Assembly (NCBI RefSeq): GCF_014305095.1
Contig: NZ_JACRUI010000001.1
Coordinates: 62,001 to 126,000 of the forward strand
Source: Flavobacterium kayseriense
GTDB lineage: Bacteria > Bacteroidota > Bacteroidia > Flavobacteriales > Flavobacteriaceae
Direction: 5' to 3'
DNA: 64,000 nt
Shown here: piece by piece, positions 52,033 to 61,136 of the stretch
Layout: every line of letters starts with the position of its first letter
How positions within the stretch are numbered: position 1 is the first letter of the stretch
Translations under genes and position numbers: made by a program
Notes under the pieces: generated by a model
What the model was told of the DNA's origin: nothing
The model's database searches: none
Seen by the model: the letters and a program-made list of their open reading frames with translations, nothing else

Positions 52033-54201
52033 TTAAAGGTTATCTTTAATAAAATTAGTCATCTTAGTATATAGCTGAATTCTAGTCATTCCGCCAGAAA
52101 TACCATGATTTTTATCTGGATATATTTGTGAATCGAATTGCTTATTTGATTGAATAAGTGCTTCCATCATTTGCATCGAATTTTGCACATGTACATTATC
52201 ATCGCCACTTCCATGAATTAAAAGGTATTTTCCCTTCAACTTATCTACATGATTAATTGGTGAATTCTGATCGTATCCACTTGCATTTTCTTGCGGAGTA
52301 TGCATGTAACGTTCCGTGTAAATACTGTCGTAAAATCTCCAATTAGTTACTGGCGCAACTGCAATTGCAATTTTAAAAACGTCGTTCCCTTTCAAGATGC
52401 AATTAGAAGCCATAAAACCACCAAATGACCATCCAAAAATACCAATTCTTGATTTATCAACGTAAGGATAATTACCTATAACTGTTGCAGCATCAATTTG
52501 GTCTTCTACTTCGTACTTTCCTAACTCTAATTGAGTCACTTTTTTAAAGTCGGCTCCTTTGTAACCCGTACCTCTACCGTCTACACAGGCAACGATATAC
52601 CCTTGCTGTGTCAACATCATAAACCAATAGTCGTTTGAACTTGACCAAGTATTCGCCACTTGTTGTGAACCTGGACCTGAATACTGAAACATAAATACAG
52701 GATACTTTTTAGAAGGATCAAAATCCTTTGGTTTAATCATCCACGCATTCAACTCATTTCCTTTCTCTGTTTTAATAACAAAGAATTCCTTAGTAGGTAA
52801 ATCAAATCCTTTGATCTTCGTTGCTAATGCAGCGTTATCTTGTATAACTTGCAATTGCTTTCCATCCTTAGCTGAATTCAGTGTGTAAAGAGTGGGCTGA
52901 CTTGCGCTTGAAAATCTATTAATGAAATATTGAAAGTTGGGGCTGAATGTAGCTCCATTAGTACCTGTTTGTGTAGACAATTGTTTTTTGCCTTTACCAT
53001 TCAACCCAATACTATAGATCGCTCTGTTAATAGAACCATTCTCTGTAGATTGATAAAAAATAGAATTTGTTTTTTCATCAAAACCATAATAAGAGGTTAC
53101 CTCCCATTTTCCGGTAGTAACTTGGTTTTTTAGTTTTCCTGATTTATCATATAAATAGATATGATTAAACCCATCTTTTTCACTTGTCCAAATAAAACTA
53201 TTATCTTTCAAAAAAGTTAAGTTATCTGTTACATCGACATAGGCTTTATCTTTTTCGTTTAAAGCAACATTGACTTTACCAGTAGTTCCATCGACAAAAA
53301 GCAAATCTAAATTATCTTGATGACGGTTTAAAACTTGCGCCGAAAGCACATTGGCATCTTTTGTCCATTGCATTCTTGCAATATAAAAATCGTTGTATTT
53401 TCCTAAATCAACTGTTTTTGCAGCATTAGTAGTAACATCAAACAAGTGCAACGAGACTACTGCATTTTTCTCCCCCGCTTTTGGGTATTTAAAAGTTTCT
53501 ACTGTTGGATATAAATCTTTATTAAACATAGACATCGAAAACTCTGGAACTTCGCTTTCATCAAAACGGATGTACGCTAGCTTCTTACTATCTGCACTCC
53601 AATCAAATGCTTTTACAAAGGCAAATTCTTCCTCATACACCCAGTCAGTAATTCCATTGATAATGGCATTTTTCTTTCCGTCAGTTGTAATTTGAACTAC
53701 TTGTTTGGATGCTAGATCGTATACAAATAAATTATTACCTCTTGCATAAGCAATTTTCTTTCCATCAGGAGAAAAAGTTGGCTCTTGAATTTGAAAATCA
53801 AATAATTTAGTTAATTGCTTTGTCGCTATTTCGTACAAATAATAGTCAGCTGTAAAGGAGTGGCGGAAAATTTGCTTAGAATTACATGCCAAAAGCATTG
53901 TTTTTTCTGTTGAATCAAATGTATACCCATCAATGAAAGGAAGCCCCTTATGATCTTTAGTATCTATTAATGTTACCGATTTTTTTAAAGTAGCATAATC
54001 ATATACATCAACTTGTATGCTTCTAGAGGCACGATCCATATTGAGAACAGTATACTGATTTGTGTTTTTCAAGGACTGCAATGCATCCATTCCTTGAGCG
54101 CGAAAAGTACCATTATAAATTTGTTCAACAGTAATTTTTTGTTGTGCAAAAATACTGACACAAAAAAATAAAAATAAGACCGAAAAATGTTTTGACTTCA
54201 T
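52033..54201 (-). CDS. Dipeptidyl peptidase IV-type S9 peptidase
   Basis: This protein has 722 residues. A signal peptide (MKSKHFSVLFLFFCVSIFA) is followed by an eight-blade DPP4 propeller (about 40-480), including the double-Glu helix VYEEEFAF that in DPP4 anchors the substrate N-terminus. The hydrolase domain has catalytic Ser592 in GWSFGGFMASN, Asp in HGSGDDNVHVQN and His in PDKNHGISGG. It cleaves dipeptides, typically X-Pro, from oligopeptides in the periplasm. The downstream POT carriers would import the products. Confidence 0.93.
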   Translation of the reverse strand: MKSKHFSVLFLFFCVSIFAQQKITVEQIYNGTFRAQGMDALQSLKNTNQYTVLNMDRASRSIQVDVYDYATLKKSVTLIDTKDHKGLPFIDGYTFDSTEKTMLLACNSKQIFRHSFTADYYLYEIATKQLTKLFDFQIQEPTFSPDGKKIAYARGNNLFVYDLASKQVVQITTDGKKNAIINGITDWVYEEEFAFVKAFDWSADSKKLAYIRFDESEVPEFSMSMFNKDLYPTVETFKYPKAGEKNAVVSLHLFDVTTNAAKTVDLGKYNDFYIARMQWTKDANVLSAQVLNRHQDNLDLLFVDGTTGKVNVALNEKDKAYVDVTDNLTFLKDNSFIWTSEKDGFNHIYLYDKSGKLKNQVTTGKWEVTSYYGFDEKTNSIFYQSTENGSINRAIYSIGLNGKGKKQLSTQTGTNGATFSPNFQYFINRFSSASQPTLYTLNSAKDGKQLQVIQDNAALATKIKGFDLPTKEFFVIKTEKGNELNAWMIKPKDFDPSKKYPVFMFQYSGPGSQQVANTWSSSNDYWFMMLTQQGYIVACVDGRGTGYKGADFKKVTQLELGKYEVEDQIDAATVIGNYPYVDKSRIGIFGWSFGGFMASNCILKGNDVFKIAIAVAPVTNWRFYDSIYTERYMHTPQENASGYDQNSPINHVDKLKGKYLLIHGSGDDNVHVQNSMQMMEALIQSNKQFDSQIYPDKNHGISGGMTRIQLYTKMTNFIKDNL

Positions 54202-54381
54202 ATTATTGATTGATATGTAAAAAGTAGCCCAATTTTAGTGAAAATTTTACAATTATCTAACATTTGTTATGTTAAAAGTTAAAAGCAAATAACCAAAACC
54301 CCTTTATTCCAGCTACTAAATTCAAAATCGAAACAGCTAAAAATGTATCTTTGCATTTAATTATAATATAATCTATTGAGA

Positions 54382-55707
54382 ATGAATAACGCCGTTACAG
54401 GATTTTCTAAATTATCGAAAGAAGAAAAAATCAATTGGATTGCCAAAGAATACTTTTCGACTCCAACAGAAGCGATCAAATTGCTAAAGAACTATTGGAA
54501 TACTGATGAAAAAATACAAAAACTACACGATGAATTCATCGAAAACACCATAACAAACTTCTATATACCACTTGGAGTCGCTCCAAATTTCCTAATCAAC
54601 GGGAAATATAGCACCATTCCTATGGCAATCGAAGAAAGTTCAGTAGTTGCTGCAGCATCAAAATCAGCTAAATTCTGGTCAACAAGAGGTGGTTTCAAAG
54701 CAACTGTAATCAATACTGAAAAAATAGGTCAAGTACACTTCTTGTTCAATGGAGACCCTTCTAAATTAGCCTTGTTTTTTGTTGAAATGAAGCAGAAATT
54801 CTTTACCGATACGGAAAGCATTACTAAAAATATGCAAAAAAGAGGTGGCGGAATTTTAGACATCACCCTTGAGGACAAAACAAATTTACTTCCTAACTAC
54901 TATCAACTCCATGCAACCTTTGAAACCAAAGACAGTATGGGTGCTAATTTCATCAACTCCTGCCTAGAGCAATTTGCCAAAACACTAAAAGAAGAGGCAC
55001 TGAGCTACGCACTTTTCTCCGAAACTGAAAGGGAAATCCAGGTGATTATGAGCATTCTTTCTAACTACGTGCCTAATTGTGTTGTTCGTGCCGAAGTTTC
55101 TTGCCCAGTAGCAGATTTACAAGAAAAACATATTGAAAACCCGCTAGAATTTGCTCAACGTTTCGTTCAAGCAGTTCAAATTGCCGAAGTAGAACCTTTT
55201 AGAGCCGTTACACATAACAAAGGAATTATGAATGGTATCGATGCCGTAGTTTTAGCAACCGGGAATGACTTTCGCGCAGTCGAAGCGGGCATACATGCCT
55301 ACGCCGCAAAATCAGGCACCTACACCAGTTTATCCCATGCAAAAATAGAGAACGATATTTTTACCTTTTGGCTAGAAATACCATTAGCACTAGGAACCGT
55401 AGGCGGACTAACTTCCTTGCATCCACTAGTAAAACTATCCCTAGAAATGCTCGAGAATCCATCGGCACGCGAACTAATGCAATTTGTAGCTGTAGCAGGA
55501 TTAGCACAAAACTTTGCAGCATTACGCTCCTTAACAACAACAGGAATACAGGATGGTCATATGAAAATGCACTTAAACAACATCTTAAATCAATTTGATG
55601 CAACTGACTCCGAGCGAATCGCTATTAGAAACCATTTTAAAAGCCAGGCCGTTTCCCATAGTGCTGTAGTAGATCTAATCGAAAAATTAAGAGAAAAAGC
55701 TATATAA
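54382..55707 (+). CDS. mvaA: Hydroxymethylglutaryl-CoA reductase, class II
   Basis: This protein has 441 residues from the ATG at 54382; a TTG two codons earlier is less likely. Class II HMG-CoA reductase motifs are visible: LGVAPNFLING, MAIEESSVVAAASKSAKFW (catalytic Glu), HNKGIMNGIDAVVLATGNDF (Lys and Asp) and TGIQDGHMKMHLNNI (His). Although class II enzymes are called degradative in Pseudomonas, Flavobacteria use them for mevalonate synthesis. The neighbouring GHMP kinase supports that. A TATCTTTG -7 box lies at about 54348. Confidence 0.95.
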   Translation: MNNAVTGFSKLSKEEKINWIAKEYFSTPTEAIKLLKNYWNTDEKIQKLHDEFIENTITNFYIPLGVAPNFLINGKYSTIPMAIEESSVVAAASKSAKFWSTRGGFKATVINTEKIGQVHFLFNGDPSKLALFFVEMKQKFFTDTESITKNMQKRGGGILDITLEDKTNLLPNYYQLHATFETKDSMGANFINSCLEQFAKTLKEEALSYALFSETEREIQVIMSILSNYVPNCVVRAEVSCPVADLQEKHIENPLEFAQRFVQAVQIAEVEPFRAVTHNKGIMNGIDAVVLATGNDFRAVEAGIHAYAAKSGTYTSLSHAKIENDIFTFWLEIPLALGTVGGLTSLHPLVKLSLEMLENPSARELMQFVAVAGLAQNFAALRSLTTTGIQDGHMKMHLNNILNQFDATDSERIAIRNHFKSQAVSHSAVVDLIEKLREKAI

Positions 55708-55727
55708 GCTCCATTTTCCTAGGAGCT
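55708..55727 (+). terminator. Weak hairpin after the HMG-CoA reductase gene
   Basis: AGCTCC pairs with GGAGCT across a nine-base loop. The right arm is the first part of the palindromic element at 55721. There is no strong T run. Confidence 0.35.
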
Positions 55728-55814
55728 ATTCCCGCTATACGCTGCAATCTTTTTACTTCCTTTTACTTTTCAAGTAAAAGGAAGTAAATAGGATTTACGC
55801 TGCTATCGGGGCTA
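55721..55814. repeat. Palindromic intergenic element, copy B
   Basis: The conserved ends AGGAGCTATTCCCGCTAT and GCTATCGGGGCTA enclose a perfect 17-bp stem (55752-55768 with 55772-55788, three-base loop; arm TTTACTTCCTTTTACTT). It shares ends with 15457-15535 but has a different core. Confidence 0.85.
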
Positions 55815-55847
55815 AAAAAATCTGATTCTGAACAAAATCCAGTCAAA

Positions 55848-56762
55848 ATGAAACAAACATTTTACAGCAACGGAAAACTATTAATTACAGGAGAATACCT
55901 TGTTTTAGATGGTGCAAGAGCATTTGCACTACCCACTAAATTCGGACAATCTTTAATCGTAGAACAAGGAAATAATAACGAAATAGAATGGACAAGCTAT
56001 GATGCTGATGGTAGTATTTGGTTTAAAACACTACTCCCGTTTGCAACCATAACCTCAACACCTGACCCAAAAGAAACATCGATAGAAGCTACCTTAATTA
56101 CTATATTACATCAAGCCTATTTAGCAAATAGTGCTTTTATTGACCAGAGCAAAGGCTTAATTATCTCAACACAGCTTACATTTCCTCGAAAATGGGGTTT
56201 AGGCACATCATCAACACTGATCAACAACATTGCGCAGTGGACACAAATAAATGCCTTCACACTGCTTAAATCAAGTTTTGGTGGTAGTGGTTACGACATT
56301 GCGTGCGCGCAAAACGACGAACCTATAATTTATCAAATAATCGACCAAGAACCACAGGTCCAAAAAGTGAACTTTGAACCCGCTTTTAGCAATTCCATCT
56401 ATTTTGTTTACCTAAATAAAAAACAAAACAGCAAGACAGCAATAAGCAATTATCAGAATAATACAAAAACGGAGCTGGCTAAAAATGTAGCAATGATAAA
56501 CAACCTAACTACTACAATTTTGCACGCGCCAAATTTGCGAACATTTACACAAGCTTTAGAACAACATGAGGTGCTACTAAGTCACCTGTTAGAGACAAGC
56601 ACCGTACAAGAGAACTTATTTCCTGACTTTGATGGCACCATAAAAAGTCTTGGTGCATGGGGAGGTGATTTTGTAATGGTCATAAGCGAAACAAACCCCA
56701 AAAACTATTTCAAATCAAAAGGATTTGAAACCATACTTTCCTATAAGCAAATGATACTTTAA
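55848..56762 (+). CDS. GHMP kinase, mevalonate-pathway type
   Basis: This protein has 304 residues. Family features are the N-terminal YSNGKLLITGEYLVLDGARA, the ATP loop KWGLGTSSTLINNIAQW (GLGTSS) and the later FGGSGYDIACA. The last part reads GAWGGDFVMVISE, as in GHMP kinases. It probably phosphorylates mevalonate or phosphomevalonate, given the HMG-CoA reductase gene 140 bp upstream. Which of these steps it performs cannot be decided here. Confidence 0.85.
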   Translation: MKQTFYSNGKLLITGEYLVLDGARAFALPTKFGQSLIVEQGNNNEIEWTSYDADGSIWFKTLLPFATITSTPDPKETSIEATLITILHQAYLANSAFIDQSKGLIISTQLTFPRKWGLGTSSTLINNIAQWTQINAFTLLKSSFGGSGYDIACAQNDEPIIYQIIDQEPQVQKVNFEPAFSNSIYFVYLNKKQNSKTAISNYQNNTKTELAKNVAMINNLTTTILHAPNLRTFTQALEQHEVLLSHLLETSTVQENLFPDFDGTIKSLGAWGGDFVMVISETNPKNYFKSKGFETILSYKQMIL

Positions 56763-56787
56763 TAGTACAAAGCACATTTTAAGGCAT

Positions 56788-56820
56788 AAAAAAACTCGAT
56801 ACTTGGTATCGAGTTTTTTT
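56788..56820. terminator. Bidirectional terminator
   Basis: A 15-bp perfect stem (AAAAAAACTCGATAC and complement, loop TTG) lies between the convergent GHMP kinase and PpiD-type genes. Confidence 0.92.
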
Positions 56821-56846
56821 TATGAATAATAATTAACTAGGTATTT

Positions 56847-58946
56847 TTAGTAATTAAATTGTTTTCTGTTATCTTCAATTTCTGCCTTATCTTTAAGTGC
56901 AGGTAATACCCTGTTTACATCACCAGCAGTTTGACCTTTAATTCTAGCAACATATGGACTAAAGTCTTTTATCGCTGGAGCTTTAGTTGTACTTACGTTT
57001 TTAACTACGTAGATACCAGTAGATCCTTCAATAGGAGCTGATACTTTATTCGCAGCCAAAGCAAAAGCAGTACCTACTACTCTAGGCTCTTGACCTACAC
57101 CACCCGCTAAAACTGGGTTAGCTAAAACTACATCTGTAGCTTGCTCTACTTTTGAACCTGTTGCTTTCGCAATCGCTTCTAAAGAAGATCCTGTCATCTT
57201 TGCTTTAATCAATTCTGCTTTTTTCTTGTTCTTTAATATTGGCTCCACGAAAGCTCTAGCTTGTGTAACAGGAACTAAACCTGAATCATCAATGCTTTTC
57301 ACTCTTGCAATTACGTGACCTACATTAGCAACCTCAAATCTTTTTACTGCACCTATTTTAGAATCACCTTCAAAGGCCCATCTAACAATTGCTCTCTGAT
57401 TTCCTAACGGACCAAAATTTTCTTGCATAGCACCTACAACGATAGGTCCTGCAACATTTAGTTGCATTTGCTTCGCTAAAGCTGAAAAATCTTTATCTGC
57501 CGCTTCCATTTCAAACTTAGTAGCTTGAGTAAATGATTTATCAGAAGTAGATTCTGACGCTTCTAATTTAAGAGCTACAGTAGCTAAACGAATTCCATCT
57601 TGCTTATCTGTAATTTTAATAATATGATAACCAAAATCTGTTTCCACTAAACCAACTTTCCCAATCCCATTGTTAAAAACAAAATCATTAAATGGCTTTA
57701 CCATTTGGTTTGGACTAAAATAACCTAAATCACCACCTTGTTGAGCTGATGAATCATCAGAACTTTGAAATGCCAACATTAAAAAACTATCAGGATTTGC
57801 ATTTACCTGTGCTAAAATAGCCTCAGCTTTAGCTTTAGCTTCTTCTTTAGTTCTACTTTCTTTCTGATTAGGGACTTGAGTTCCTTCATAGCTAATTAAG
57901 ATATGACTAGCTTTTGCATTCACTCCTAATTTTTTACCATAAGATTTAGAGATACAGTAGTAGTTACCAAAAACGTAAGGACCATAAACTTGGCCTGGAG
58001 CTAAGTTATACAATTGGTCAGCATCAATAGCTGGCAAATCTTTTTTAGCTACATAAGTAGAATCGTAAGGAACATCTGAATTTGAATTAACAAATTCCTC
58101 TACATTCTTTGCATTTCTAAAACCAGCCAAAGTATCATTTTTACCAGTTGCTTGGTTATAAACAACACTTCCTGACAATAATTGATTTATTCTTGATTTT
58201 ACTTCAGCCTCATCTTCTTTTGATGCTTTGTCTTCTATAAGAACATATTCTACCTCACGAGACTCTTCTGATTTGAATTTCTTTTCATTCTTCTTCATGT
58301 AATCAACAATCTCAGCATCCGTAACTTTTACATCACTATCTTTTATTGTAGAGTACAAACCAGCAACATAAGCAAAACTAACTTTGTTTGTTTCCATCTC
58401 ATACTGTAACTTACCTTCAACATCAGTGGTAAAAATCGCTGATCTTACCAGTGTGTTATAGATTTGGTATTTAGCATTAAGCTCAGCATCTTTCTCTTTG
58501 TCTTTCAAAAACTGTGCTTGCGCAGGATTTGATTTAAAGTATTCTTTAAATTTTGCAATATCAAAAACTCCGGCAGTATTCAAGAACATTGGGTTTTGCC
58601 CAATACTTTGATCGGCTTTTAAAACTTCAAGAATATGCTTCTCACCTACTCTCAAACCTAATTTATCAAATTCAGAAGTTAATAAAGCTACTGAAACCTC
58701 TTGTTCCCATACTCTAGTAGCTGCCGCTGTAGAAGTGATTCCTTGACCACTTTTTTCAACGTTACTTACTTTAATTCTAAAATCCTCAAATGAAATATCT
58801 TTTCCATTAATGCTTCCCACATCCTTAGAGGTACTGTTGAAACTTCCACTTTGGAATAAATCACCAATGATAAATGCAAATAAAGCAAATGCGATAACTG
58901 CAATCATTAAAGCGGAACGTTGTCTAATTTTTGATAAAACTGCCAT
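56847..58946 (-). CDS. ppiD: PpiD-like periplasmic peptidyl-prolyl isomerase/chaperone
   Basis: The start at 58946 (MAVLSKIRQRSALMIAVIAF) gives 699 residues. One N-terminal membrane anchor (about 11-30) is followed by a SurA_N/trigger-like helical domain, a parvulin rotamase domain (about 345-450; KASHILISYEG, GGDLGYFSPNQMVKPFNDF, TDFGYHIIKITD) and a second helical/rotamase-like region. The architecture fits PpiD, a membrane-anchored chaperone for proteins leaving the Sec translocon. It is the last gene of the envelope cluster running from coaX. Confidence 0.92.
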   Translation of the reverse strand: MAVLSKIRQRSALMIAVIAFALFAFIIGDLFQSGSFNSTSKDVGSINGKDISFEDFRIKVSNVEKSGQGITSTAAATRVWEQEVSVALLTSEFDKLGLRVGEKHILEVLKADQSIGQNPMFLNTAGVFDIAKFKEYFKSNPAQAQFLKDKEKDAELNAKYQIYNTLVRSAIFTTDVEGKLQYEMETNKVSFAYVAGLYSTIKDSDVKVTDAEIVDYMKKNEKKFKSEESREVEYVLIEDKASKEDEAEVKSRINQLLSGSVVYNQATGKNDTLAGFRNAKNVEEFVNSNSDVPYDSTYVAKKDLPAIDADQLYNLAPGQVYGPYVFGNYYCISKSYGKKLGVNAKASHILISYEGTQVPNQKESRTKEEAKAKAEAILAQVNANPDSFLMLAFQSSDDSSAQQGGDLGYFSPNQMVKPFNDFVFNNGIGKVGLVETDFGYHIIKITDKQDGIRLATVALKLEASESTSDKSFTQATKFEMEAADKDFSALAKQMQLNVAGPIVVGAMQENFGPLGNQRAIVRWAFEGDSKIGAVKRFEVANVGHVIARVKSIDDSGLVPVTQARAFVEPILKNKKKAELIKAKMTGSSLEAIAKATGSKVEQATDVVLANPVLAGGVGQEPRVVGTAFALAANKVSAPIEGSTGIYVVKNVSTTKAPAIKDFSPYVARIKGQTAGDVNRVLPALKDKAEIEDNRKQFNY

Positions 58947-59053
58947 TTTTATTGTTGTTAATTTTATATTCAGTTTGCGAAAATACAATTATCTAATTAA
59001 TAATTATACTCGTAACGTTTTATTTTGCAAAAAAAAACTCATTGAAAAAAAAA

Positions 59054-60313
59054 TCAGTCTTTTATGGTCATTTTCACTAATTCAATTTTCTTATTTGTTG
59101 CTTCTTCTATAACAAAGTGATAGGTTCCTATAGAAATAGCCTCTCCTTTTAGCGGAATTTCCTTCGTGAAATCGACAATAAATCCACCAAGGGTTCCATA
59201 AGAATCACTTTCGGGAATTTGCAGTTTATAGGCTTGATTTAAGTATTCTACATCAAATCGAGCAGAAAAAAGATAGGAATCATCGCCTAATTCTTCTTCT
59301 ATTAACGTTTCATCAGCATCGTGCTCATCCTCAATCTCCCCAAAGAGCTCTTCAACGATATCTTCCACTGTGATAATCCCAGAAGTTCCTCCGTATTCGT
59401 CTAGAATAACAGCAACGCTTTTTCTCTTAATAGTCAGTAAATTCAAAACATCCTTGATAAAAATCGTTTCCGGAAAAAATTCTACAGGGATCACCACTGA
59501 CTTAATATTTTTTGGCTTTTTAAACAAATCAAAAGAGTGTACATAACCAACAATATCATCAAGTGAGTTTTCATAAACTACAATTTTAGAATAGCCTGTC
59601 CTAACAAACAAATCCTTCAACTCATCTATTGGATCAAACAAATCTATAGCCACAATCTCTGTTCGAGGCGTCATAATATCGCGGGCTTTAACACCTGAAA
59701 ACTCTAAAGCGTTTTGAAACATTTGAATCTCTGAATCGACCTCCTCATTATCTTCATAAGTACTCATTTGCTCGGTGATATAATTCCCTAATTCCACTTT
59801 ACTAAAATACAATTGAATTTGATCTCCTGCTGTCCTGAAAAATTTTCTCAAAATAAAATCAGATACCCAGATGAAAAAGGTGGAAATAAAATAAAACAAA
59901 ACATAAAATATGTAGGCTGGAATAGCAAAAAACTTGATTAATGAATTAGCATACAACTGAAAAAACACTTTAGGTAAGAACTCAGCAGTAATCAAAACAA
60001 TGAGCGTAGACAAAACTGTCTGTATCAATAAATTTAATAAAGGGGAGAATTGGTATCCTAAAGAATCGATCAAAACCATTAATAAGTCACCCATGAAAAA
60101 ACCATAAATAACTAAGGTAATATTATTACCAATAAGCATTGCAGCAATGAACTTAGAAGGTTTTTCAGTAAGTTTAGTTAAAATCTTCGATATAAATCCG
60201 TCTTGCTTTTTTTCTATTTCAAGATAGATTTTATTAGAAGAAACAAATGCTATTTCCATTCCAGAAAAAAAAGCACTTAGTATTAAACATACAATTATAA
60301 TACTAATTTCCAT
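59054..60313 (-). CDS. CNNM/CBS/CorC-domain membrane protein (hemolysin C family)
   Basis: This protein has 419 residues. The N-terminal CNNM transmembrane domain (about 1-185; FFSGMEIAFVSSNKIYLE, AAMLIGNNITLVIYGF) is followed by a CBS pair (about 200-325; ARDIMTPRTEIVAID, GIITVEDIVEELFGEIEDE) and a CorC_HlyC domain to the end (GTLGGFIVDFTKEIP). Relatives act in Mg2+ or Co2+ efflux; in Flavobacterium the GldE gliding protein has the same architecture, but gldD is not adjacent here. It lies in the lptC cluster. Confidence 0.92.
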   Translation of the reverse strand: MEISIIIVCLILSAFFSGMEIAFVSSNKIYLEIEKKQDGFISKILTKLTEKPSKFIAAMLIGNNITLVIYGFFMGDLLMVLIDSLGYQFSPLLNLLIQTVLSTLIVLITAEFLPKVFFQLYANSLIKFFAIPAYIFYVLFYFISTFFIWVSDFILRKFFRTAGDQIQLYFSKVELGNYITEQMSTYEDNEEVDSEIQMFQNALEFSGVKARDIMTPRTEIVAIDLFDPIDELKDLFVRTGYSKIVVYENSLDDIVGYVHSFDLFKKPKNIKSVVIPVEFFPETIFIKDVLNLLTIKRKSVAVILDEYGGTSGIITVEDIVEELFGEIEDEHDADETLIEEELGDDSYLFSARFDVEYLNQAYKLQIPESDSYGTLGGFIVDFTKEIPLKGEAISIGTYHFVIEEATNKKIELVKMTIKD

Positions 60314-60316
60314 GGA

Positions 60317-60511
60317 CTAGGATTTGTTATTTCTGTTATGCAGTTTCTTAGCAAAATTTCTTCTAAAGAAAAACATAAATACACAAACCGCAGCAAAAGC
60401 TACACTAATTAAAGGAGTTGCATCAGGCACATTCCATTTTGAAATAGCATCGTAGACAAACGCAATAGCTACAATAAGATATAAATAAGGGGTATACTTT
60501 AAATAATTCAT
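60317..60511 (-). CDS. Small membrane protein of the lptC cluster
   Basis: This protein has 64 residues with two hydrophobic helices (YLYLIVAIAFVYDAIS and PLISVAFAAVCVFMFFF) and a basic tail (RRNFAKKLHNRNNKS). It is separated by 3 bp from the CNNM gene and 17 bp from lptC, all on one strand, so it belongs to their operon. No family name is known to me. Confidence 0.78.
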   Translation of the reverse strand: MNYLKYTPYLYLIVAIAFVYDAISKWNVPDATPLISVAFAAVCVFMFFFRRNFAKKLHNRNNKS

Positions 60512-60528
60512 AAGATGAAATTTGTGTT

Positions 60529-61083
60529 TTATTCAGACGATTCGATTTCGCCCATGATACGTTGTGAGTTAATGATTTTAAAATCTTTACTAAAATCAAT
60601 TCCCTGACCGTTTGAAGTCCCTTTTTGGTCTGTAAATTTAAACTTTTTCTCGGTATAAAACCATTCATTCTTTTGATCGAAATACAATTGTTCAGTTTCC
60701 AACTGCTGTCCATCCTCAGAAAGAATTTTCACTTTTCCCTGTAAGTCTATTATCGACGTTTGTTTATAAGAAATCGCATAGTTCGAAGTAACCCTCGTTG
60801 TTTTGCCCTTATCATCATAAAGTGTGACATCTATACCTTTGGGAAACTCCGTAAAGGGAAAGGCCACAGTAGCAAAATCCAACATCTTAGGACTTATTAA
60901 AACTACCTTTATCAAGCCGGAGTCCGTATATTTTAAGTTAACCTTATCTGCGTCACCACTAGGTGTAAACTCAGTAAAGTTAATTTTTTGAACCTCTTTA
61001 AAATTACTTTCGCACCCAAAAAACAGAGTCACGGCAAAAGCCATGACCAAGTAAATTAATTTGTATTTTTTTTGTAAAATCAT
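60529..61083 (-). CDS. lptC: LPS export ABC transporter periplasmic protein LptC
   Basis: This protein has 184 residues. The hydrophobic N-terminus LIYLVMAFAVTLFFGC forms a lipoprotein signal with Cys24, the lipoprotein form usual in Bacteroidota. The periplasmic domain is a beta-jellyroll with GIDVTLYDDKGKTTRVTSNY, IIDLQGKVKILSEDGQQLET and TEQLYFDQKNEWFYTEK, the repeated strand pattern of LptA/C. It passes LPS from LptBFG towards LptA/D. lptB, F and G are not in the window. Confidence 0.88.
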   Translation of the reverse strand: MILQKKYKLIYLVMAFAVTLFFGCESNFKEVQKINFTEFTPSGDADKVNLKYTDSGLIKVVLISPKMLDFATVAFPFTEFPKGIDVTLYDDKGKTTRVTSNYAISYKQTSIIDLQGKVKILSEDGQQLETEQLYFDQKNEWFYTEKKFKFTDQKGTSNGQGIDFSKDFKIINSQRIMGEIESSE

Positions 61084-61136
61084 ATTTCAAAAAAGGCCAA
61101 AATGAATTCCATTGTTTTGCGATATTGCATTAAACA

